A stretch of 50,740 nucleotides of DNA from Flavobacteriaceae bacterium (lineage in GTDB: Bacteria > Bacteroidota > Bacteroidia > Flavobacteriales > Flavobacteriaceae), in contig CANBWX010000007.1 of assembly GCA_947373225.1 (NCBI GenBank), positions 1 through 50,740 on the forward strand, in the 5' to 3' direction. Each line of letters begins with the position of its first letter. The stretch's first letter is position 1. The notes beneath the pieces were generated by a model. The model did no database searches. It was not told the DNA's origin and saw nothing but the letters and a program-made list of their open reading frames with translations. Positions 46,125 through 50,740 of the stretch are shown piece after piece. The position numbers and the translations under genes are program-made.

Positions 46125-46140
46125 TTCAACAAATAGTCAT

Positions 46141-46148
46141 TAAATTTG
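46141..46148 (+). promoter_or_regulatory. -7 element directly before rlmN
   Basis: TAAATTTG ends 4 bases before the rlmN ATG. If used, transcription would start at or next to the ATG, giving a leaderless message. No TTG at the right spacing was found. Confidence 0.45.
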
Positions 46149-46152
46149 CAGC

Positions 46153-47196
46153 ATGCAAACTGATAAAAAAGACATACGAGCCTTATCCAAAGATCAATTA
46201 CGTGATTTTTTTATTGCCAATGGTGATAAAGCCTTTCGAGGGAATCAGGTTTATGAATGGTTGTGGAGCAAAGGCGCACACAGTTTTGATGATATGACGA
46301 ATGTGGCAAAATCTACTCGGAATATGCTCGAAGAATACTTTGTTATTAATCATATTAAAGTGGATACGATGCAGCGCAGTGAAGATGGAACGGTAAAAAA
46401 TGCTGTTCGTTTGCACGATGGTTTGGTGGTAGAAAGCGTTTTGATTCCCACAAATACTCGAACAACAGCTTGTGTTTCTAGCCAAGTAGGTTGTAGTTTA
46501 GATTGTAATTTTTGCGCAACAGCGCGATTAAAAAGAATGCGAAATTTAGAGCCTGGCGAAATTTACGATCAGGTAATTGCTATAGACCGGGAAAGTAAAT
46601 TGTATTACAACCGCCCTTTGTCAAACATCGTTTTTATGGGAATGGGAGAACCGCTCATGAATTACGGTAATGTTTTGAAAGCTATCGAAATGATAACTTC
46701 AAACGAAGGTTTGGGAATGTCGCCAAAACGAATTACGGTTTCGACTTCGGGTGTGCCAAAAATGATTAAAAAACTAGCTGATGATGAAGTTAAATTTAAC
46801 TTGGCTGTTTCTTTGCATTCCGCAATTGATGAAATCCGTTCGAGAATTATGCCATTCAGCGAAAATTTCCCTTTGGCAGATTTAAGAGAATCATTAGAAT
46901 ATTGGTACAGAAAAACTAAAAGTAAAATTTCCTTTGAATATGTGGTTTGGAAAGGGATAAATGATAACAAAGCTTCTGTTGATGCTTTGGTGAAATTTTG
47001 CAAATATGTTCCATGCAAAGTCAACTTAATTGAATATAATCCCATAGATGACGGAGAATTTCAACAAGCTTCTGAAGAAAGTATAAATGCTTATATAAAA
47101 GCGCTTGAATCTAGCGGTATTGTTGTAAAAGTTCGCCGAAGTCGGGGCAAAGATATTGATGCGGCTTGCGGTCAATTGGCAAATAAAGAAGTATAA
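46153..47196 (+). CDS. rlmN: 23S rRNA (adenine-2503-C2)-methyltransferase / tRNA methyltransferase
   Basis: RlmN is a radical SAM enzyme that methylates A2503 in the peptidyl-transferase centre and A37 in some tRNAs. The 347-residue product has the CxxxCxxC cluster at Cys114, Cys118 and Cys121 (GCSLDCNFCATA), the methyl-acceptor Cys339 near the C-terminus (DAACGQLAN) and the second mechanistic Cys107 (TACVSSQ); all match E. coli positions with a constant offset. MGMGEPLMNYGNVL is the family's SAM-binding segment. It is followed by a bidirectional terminator. Confidence 0.96.
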   Translation: MQTDKKDIRALSKDQLRDFFIANGDKAFRGNQVYEWLWSKGAHSFDDMTNVAKSTRNMLEEYFVINHIKVDTMQRSEDGTVKNAVRLHDGLVVESVLIPTNTRTTACVSSQVGCSLDCNFCATARLKRMRNLEPGEIYDQVIAIDRESKLYYNRPLSNIVFMGMGEPLMNYGNVLKAIEMITSNEGLGMSPKRITVSTSGVPKMIKKLADDEVKFNLAVSLHSAIDEIRSRIMPFSENFPLADLRESLEYWYRKTKSKISFEYVVWKGINDNKASVDALVKFCKYVPCKVNLIEYNPIDDGEFQQASEESINAYIKALESSGIVVKVRRSRGKDIDAACGQLANKEV

Positions 47197-47226
47197 AAAA
47201 GGAGTTCAATTTGAACTCCTTTTTTG
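47195..47226. terminator. Bidirectional terminator after rlmN
   Basis: AAAAAAGGAGTTCAA (47195-47209) pairs with TTGAACTCCTTTTTT (47211-47225), leaving a very short loop. It can serve rlmN on the plus strand and the lipoprotein gene ending at 47250 on the minus strand. Confidence 0.85.
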
Positions 47227-47249
47227 TTTTTAATTGAATTTAAAGTTTC

Positions 47250-48161
47250 TTATTTATCCAAAGTAATTGAAGTCGCTACGCCTCCATCTATAGACAATGT
47301 AGCTAAATTATTGCAATCACCATTTCCATAATCAATTGTTGCAATGTGAGTGTTTTTCGAAAGTTTTAATATCCCCGATACAGGAAAAGGCATAGGAACA
47401 GTTAGTAAACTACAAGAAGTCATATGAATTAACGGAGTTGATGTTTCTATTAAAGAAGTAAATATAGAACCATTAGGATGTGTTGTAGTGAAGTTGCCGT
47501 ATGTTGAAAAAATATCGTCAGTCGGGCTTGTGCGGGTTGAAAATCCTGCAATCATTTCTCTTGTTTTACTTCCGTTACGAGTGTAAACTCCTAGACTTGT
47601 AGTTAGTTTCATGTCGGTCATGGTCAATGTAGTTTTAGGATGTAAATCTACTCCTGTGCCAATCATTTCTCTTAACCAAGTTGTTGTCCCTTCTAGTTTG
47701 TTACCATTGATGGAGAAATTATTATAAGTAATTGTCATTGTTTTAGGAAATGTAGTTCCTATGGTACGGGTTAGAATAATTTGTCCTAATAAATCATGAC
47801 CTCTAAATTTGCAACTTGTAGTTCCTGATCCAAAAGTAATTGTCCATTTTCTGATTAAACTCGTAGATCCTAAATCGCTAAAAGTTACGCAGGTAGGTAA
47901 TATTGACAGATAATTTAGGGTGTTGGTTTTTCCAGTTTGTGAAACTTGAGCAAGTTTACCCGTTGCCGATCCTTCGGTAACTTCATATTGATCATCAGCA
48001 ATAACCGAAACATCGTCTACTGCATTGTCTACTTTTTGTGTTGCAACAACATCGGCACTTGTTACCGCGGTCTGCGAATTTGCAGAATTTGAATCTTTTG
48101 CGCAACTTGTAATCACAAGCATACTCAGAATCATTACAAATGATAAGAATTTTGTTTTCAT
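47250..48161 (-). CDS. Predicted lipoprotein of unknown function
   Basis: The 303-residue product has a lipoprotein signal (MKTKFLSFVMILSMLVITSC) with the acylated Cys20 after a TS, then a Ser/Ala/Asp-rich linker. The remainder is Thr-rich and beta-like (WTITFGSGTTSCKFRG, TMTITYNNFSINGNKLEG, TLTMTDMKLTTSLGVYTRNG) with several cysteines. No family was recognised; similar proteins occur in flavobacteria. It is probably anchored in the outer membrane or on the surface. Confidence 0.75.
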   Translation of the reverse strand: MKTKFLSFVMILSMLVITSCAKDSNSANSQTAVTSADVVATQKVDNAVDDVSVIADDQYEVTEGSATGKLAQVSQTGKTNTLNYLSILPTCVTFSDLGSTSLIRKWTITFGSGTTSCKFRGHDLLGQIILTRTIGTTFPKTMTITYNNFSINGNKLEGTTTWLREMIGTGVDLHPKTTLTMTDMKLTTSLGVYTRNGSKTREMIAGFSTRTSPTDDIFSTYGNFTTTHPNGSIFTSLIETSTPLIHMTSCSLLTVPMPFPVSGILKLSKNTHIATIDYGNGDCNNLATLSIDGGVATSITLDK

Positions 48162-48288
48162 AATATATTGTTTTTAGGTTCTGATGTTTGACAAATAAAT
48201 TTATAAAAGGTTTAATGTCTGATTATTATTTAAAATAATAATAATTCATCTTCTTCACAATTGGCTTCTTTATTTTATTTGAAAATAG

Positions 48289-48296
48289 TATATTTG
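48289..48296 (+). promoter_or_regulatory. -7 element before the polyprenyl synthase gene
   Basis: TATATTTG ends 8 bases before the ATG at 48305, so the leader would be only a few bases. A TTG at 48261-48263 is too far (25 bases) for a good -33. Confidence 0.5.
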
Positions 48297-48304
48297 AAAT
48301 CTAA

Positions 48305-49282
48305 ATGAATATTACTTCTCAAATAAAACAGCCTATTTTTCACGAGATGGAACTTTTCGAAAAAAAGTTCTATGAATCGATGACTTCAAAAGTGGCTTTA
48401 CTAAATAGAATCACTTATTATATCGTTAATAGAAAAGGAAAACAAATGCGACCGATGTTTGTTTTTCTAACTGCTAAAATGATTTCTAAGGGGATCGTAA
48501 ACGAAAGAACCTACCGGGGAGCTTGTGTTATTGAGCTGATTCATACCGCAACTTTAGTCCATGATGATGTGGTAGATGACAGCAACCGCCGAAGAGGATT
48601 TTTCTCTATAAATGCACTTTGGAAAAATAAAATTGCAGTTCTTGTTGGTGATTATTTACTCTCAAAAGGATTGTTGCTTTCTATTGATAATGGTGATTTC
48701 GATTTATTGCGAATTATTTCGGTAGCCGTTCGAGAAATGAGCGAAGGGGAATTGTTGCAAATAGAAAAAGCTAGAAGACTTGATATTACTGAGGATGTTT
48801 ATTATGAAATTATCCGAAAAAAGACAGCTACACTTATTGCTGCTTGTTGCGCTTTAGGAGCAAAATCGGTAATTGAAGATGAGGTTCAGGTTGAGAATAT
48901 GCGAAAATTTGGCGAACTAATCGGGATGGCCTTTCAAATCAAAGATGATTTATTCGATTATAGTGAAGAAGCCATTGGCAAGCCAACAGGAATCGACATC
49001 AAGGAACAAAAAATGACTTTACCATTAATTCATGTTTTGAATAATTGTACTTCAAAAGAAAAATCATGGGTGATTAATTCTATAAAAAACCACAACAAAG
49101 ACAAAAAGCGAGTGAAAGAAGTTATTGCCTTTGTAAAAAATAACCACGGTTTGTCTTACGCCGAACAAAAAATGGAAGAATTCCAGCAGGAAGCACTTTT
49201 ACTTTTAGATAATTATCCAAAATCAGAGTTTAAAGACGCCCTGATTTTGATGGTAAATTATGTAATTGAAAGAAAAAAATAA
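48305..49282 (+). CDS. Polyprenyl (trans-prenyl chain) diphosphate synthase
   Basis: The enzyme extends allylic diphosphates with isopentenyl diphosphate, and probably makes the side chain of menaquinone. The 325-residue product has the first Asp-rich motif DDVVD (Asp87-Asp91) followed by RRRG, the second motif DDLFD (Asp214-Asp218), GKQMRP (residues 45-50) and KTATLIAACCALGAKS. The residue five positions before the first motif is small (Ala82), which in this family allows long products. Chain length is inferred, not read. Confidence 0.92.
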   Translation: MNITSQIKQPIFHEMELFEKKFYESMTSKVALLNRITYYIVNRKGKQMRPMFVFLTAKMISKGIVNERTYRGACVIELIHTATLVHDDVVDDSNRRRGFFSINALWKNKIAVLVGDYLLSKGLLLSIDNGDFDLLRIISVAVREMSEGELLQIEKARRLDITEDVYYEIIRKKTATLIAACCALGAKSVIEDEVQVENMRKFGELIGMAFQIKDDLFDYSEEAIGKPTGIDIKEQKMTLPLIHVLNNCTSKEKSWVINSIKNHNKDKKRVKEVIAFVKNNHGLSYAEQKMEEFQQEALLLLDNYPKSEFKDALILMVNYVIERKK

Positions 49283-50368
49283 CTACTGATTTTCTTCAAG
49301 TAAAGGAAAAAATATTTTTATAGTTGTACCCACGTTTTTTTGTGATATTATACTAAAAACTCCTTTTGATTTTTTTATGAAAGTTTTACTCATAAAAAGG
49401 CCTAAACCTAAGCCTTGTTGTTCTTCTTTGTCTCTATTAAATTGCTTGTATACGTTAATTTCTTTTAGTTCTTCTTCGCTAAATCCATTTCCAAAATCTT
49501 GAATTATGATTTCATAGAATTCTGAATTAAATTTTTTTCCAGAAACAATGATTTTTTTGTTTTTTTTTGAGAATTTTAGGGCATTATCCAATAACTCAAA
49601 AAGAATAAAATGTAAGTATTTGTTTTGAATTTTAATATTAGATTCCTCAATATTAGAATAGATTCTTTTGGCTTGCGTTTTGTCTAAATCAGTAATTTCA
49701 TCCTTGATCTTAGAAAAAACAGTTGCTATTTCGGAATTTGAGTTTTCTAAAAATTCAAGGTTGTTATTTTTTAGATTTTGATAAAGAATAGAGTTTTTTA
49801 ATGTTCTGTCCAATCGTTTTCCAGAGGTTTTTATTGTGTGATAGAAAAAATCAATTTCATTTTCTTTAAGGTTTTGTCTGGGATTCATTAAAAGATTAAT
49901 AGATCCTAATATTCCATAAAGAGGCGTGTTGATTTCATGTAAATAATAACTGCTTTCACTAGGGTTAATAGAATTATTTTTATTTTTTATTTCTTCAAAT
50001 CTTTCGATTTTCGATTGAATAATTTTTATTAAAGTTTCTATTTTAAAGGGTTTTGTTAGGAAAAGATCGGCACCATTTAAAAGGCATTTTTCCATTTCAT
50101 TTCCGTCATTTTTTGCTGTTAAAAAAACAAATGGAATTTGATTCAAAAATTCTGTTTCTTTAATAATTTCATGAAAAGAATGACCATTCATTACCGGCAT
50201 CATTATGTCGCTTATGATTAAGTCTGGAGTCCAGTGGTCTAATATTTCTAATGCTTTTTGACCATTTTCTGCGCTTTTCACATCATAATTATGGTAAATA
50301 AGTATATCTGTAATTGTATCTCTTAAATTTAATTCATCCTCAACGAGGAGTATTTTGTTTTTTTTCAT
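49283..50368 (-). CDS. Response regulator-histidine kinase hybrid
   Basis: The 361-residue protein has an N-terminal receiver domain (residues 1-120; acidic Glu10-Asp11, phosphoacceptor Asp54 in IISDIMMP, Thr84, Lys106 in LTKPF), a dimerisation domain with candidate His144 in YYLHEINTPLYGILG, and an ATPase domain with N-box ELLDNALKFSKK (258-269), DFGNGFSEEEL and GLGLGLF. It has no membrane segment or sensor domain, so it is cytosolic and presumably takes phosphate or signals from other proteins. The receiver-first order is typical of kinases that relay within a phosphorelay. Its target is unknown. Confidence 0.9.
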   Translation of the reverse strand: MKKNKILLVEDELNLRDTITDILIYHNYDVKSAENGQKALEILDHWTPDLIISDIMMPVMNGHSFHEIIKETEFLNQIPFVFLTAKNDGNEMEKCLLNGADLFLTKPFKIETLIKIIQSKIERFEEIKNKNNSINPSESSYYLHEINTPLYGILGSINLLMNPRQNLKENEIDFFYHTIKTSGKRLDRTLKNSILYQNLKNNNLEFLENSNSEIATVFSKIKDEITDLDKTQAKRIYSNIEESNIKIQNKYLHFILFELLDNALKFSKKNKKIIVSGKKFNSEFYEIIIQDFGNGFSEEELKEINVYKQFNRDKEEQQGLGLGLFMSKTFIKKSKGVFSIISQKNVGTTIKIFFPLLEENQ

Positions 50369-50740
50369 AAGGTAAAATCCTTTTTTTTGCTTTTAATAGC
50401 TGTTTCTTCATTAGGATTCTTTAAAAAAAATATTTTTTACTCTTCAAGACTTAGCCATAACTTAAAATAAATTAGTGTTTTATGATATAAAAAATAAGTA
50501 AATAATATATTTTATGTTTTGGAATCCCAATTCAATATTTATATTTTTTTAGGTTTACTTCCGTCAATACTTATATTCTCCAATGAATCATTAATATTGT
50601 TTGTTAATTCTAACAAGTATATTTAGTTTTTAAAATCTAGGGTTCAGTTTTATAAATTTATAACCATCATAAATTTAAGCTTTTTTTTAAAGATTGACTG
50701 TTGTTAAAATCTTAAATAATTGTTTTTTTTGTATTTTTAT
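50369..50740. other. AT-rich intergenic tail of the window
   Basis: The last 370 bases hold no gene I can support and no clear promoter consensus on either strand. Just before the kinase gene the minus strand has AAAAAAGGATTTTACC upstream of the ATG, a possible ribosome binding site. A short palindrome TATAAATTTATA lies at about 50652-50663. Confidence 0.4.

Overview
The window is about 50.7 kb of low-GC DNA from a Bacteroidetes bacterium, most likely a Flavobacterium or close relative. The evidence is a SusC-type receptor start, signal peptides ending in FAQ/FSQ, no strong Shine-Dalgarno sequences before most genes, and repeated promoters of the TTG-N19/20-TAnnTTTG type that is characteristic of this phylum. 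No prophage, CRISPR array or transposase gene is visible; this is core chromosome with a few lineage-specific loci.

Layout. 1-2041 (minus): the start of a SusC/RagA receptor cut by the window edge, and an Omp85-type outer-membrane barrel protein. 2231-19590 (plus): one long translation block, rpsL-rpsG-fusA-rpsJ, then the S10, spc and alpha clusters through secY, infA, rpmJ, rpsM, rpsK, rpsD, rpoA and rplQ. It has one strong promoter in front, internal promoters before rplC and rpsH, structured leaders before rpsH and rpsD, and an intrinsic terminator after rplQ. 19625-30028: carA, a secreted carboxypeptidase-regulatory-like protein (minus), a SurA-like periplasmic chaperone, a MoxR ATPase, and two adjacent aconitases from different families (AcnB type and mitochondrial type). 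30237-37317: a secreted five-LysM NlpC/P60 hydrolase, Kdo transferase waaA (minus), a sugar aminotransferase with galE (surface polysaccharide), and gpmI (minus). 37458-41838: a DUF5916/CBM9-like outer-membrane protein (minus), a secreted L,D-transpeptidase-type protein, tRNA-Gly(TCC) and dipeptidase pepE (minus). 41998-45338: three overlapping genes for small secreted proteins of one paralogous family, then a TatA-type translocase subunit and a PAP2 phosphatase. 45440-50368: an O-methyltransferase (minus), rlmN, a lipoprotein (minus), a polyprenyl synthase and a response regulator-histidine kinase hybrid (minus).

Genes with linked roles: the translation block makes ribosomes, RNA polymerase alpha and the SecY channel; SurA-like and Omp85 proteins serve outer-membrane biogenesis; waaA, the aminotransferase and galE feed lipopolysaccharide or surface glycan synthesis; the LysM/NlpC and L,D-transpeptidase proteins act on peptidoglycan; the aconitases, gpmI and carA are central metabolism.

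Most notable beyond ordinary annotation: (1) a dispersed-repeat-like hairpin element filling the gap between the convergent PAP2 and O-methyltransferase genes (45345-45426); (2) a recurring class of 7- or 8-base-period microrepeats, two of them folded into hairpins, directly upstream of start codons (rpsG, rplC, moxR, galE and others); (3) the overlapping paralogous secreted-protein operon with a fourth copy 20 kb away; (4) structured leaders before rpsH and rpsD; (5) zinc-ligand-free versions of L36, S14 and S4. No searches were run; family names come from motif recognition.
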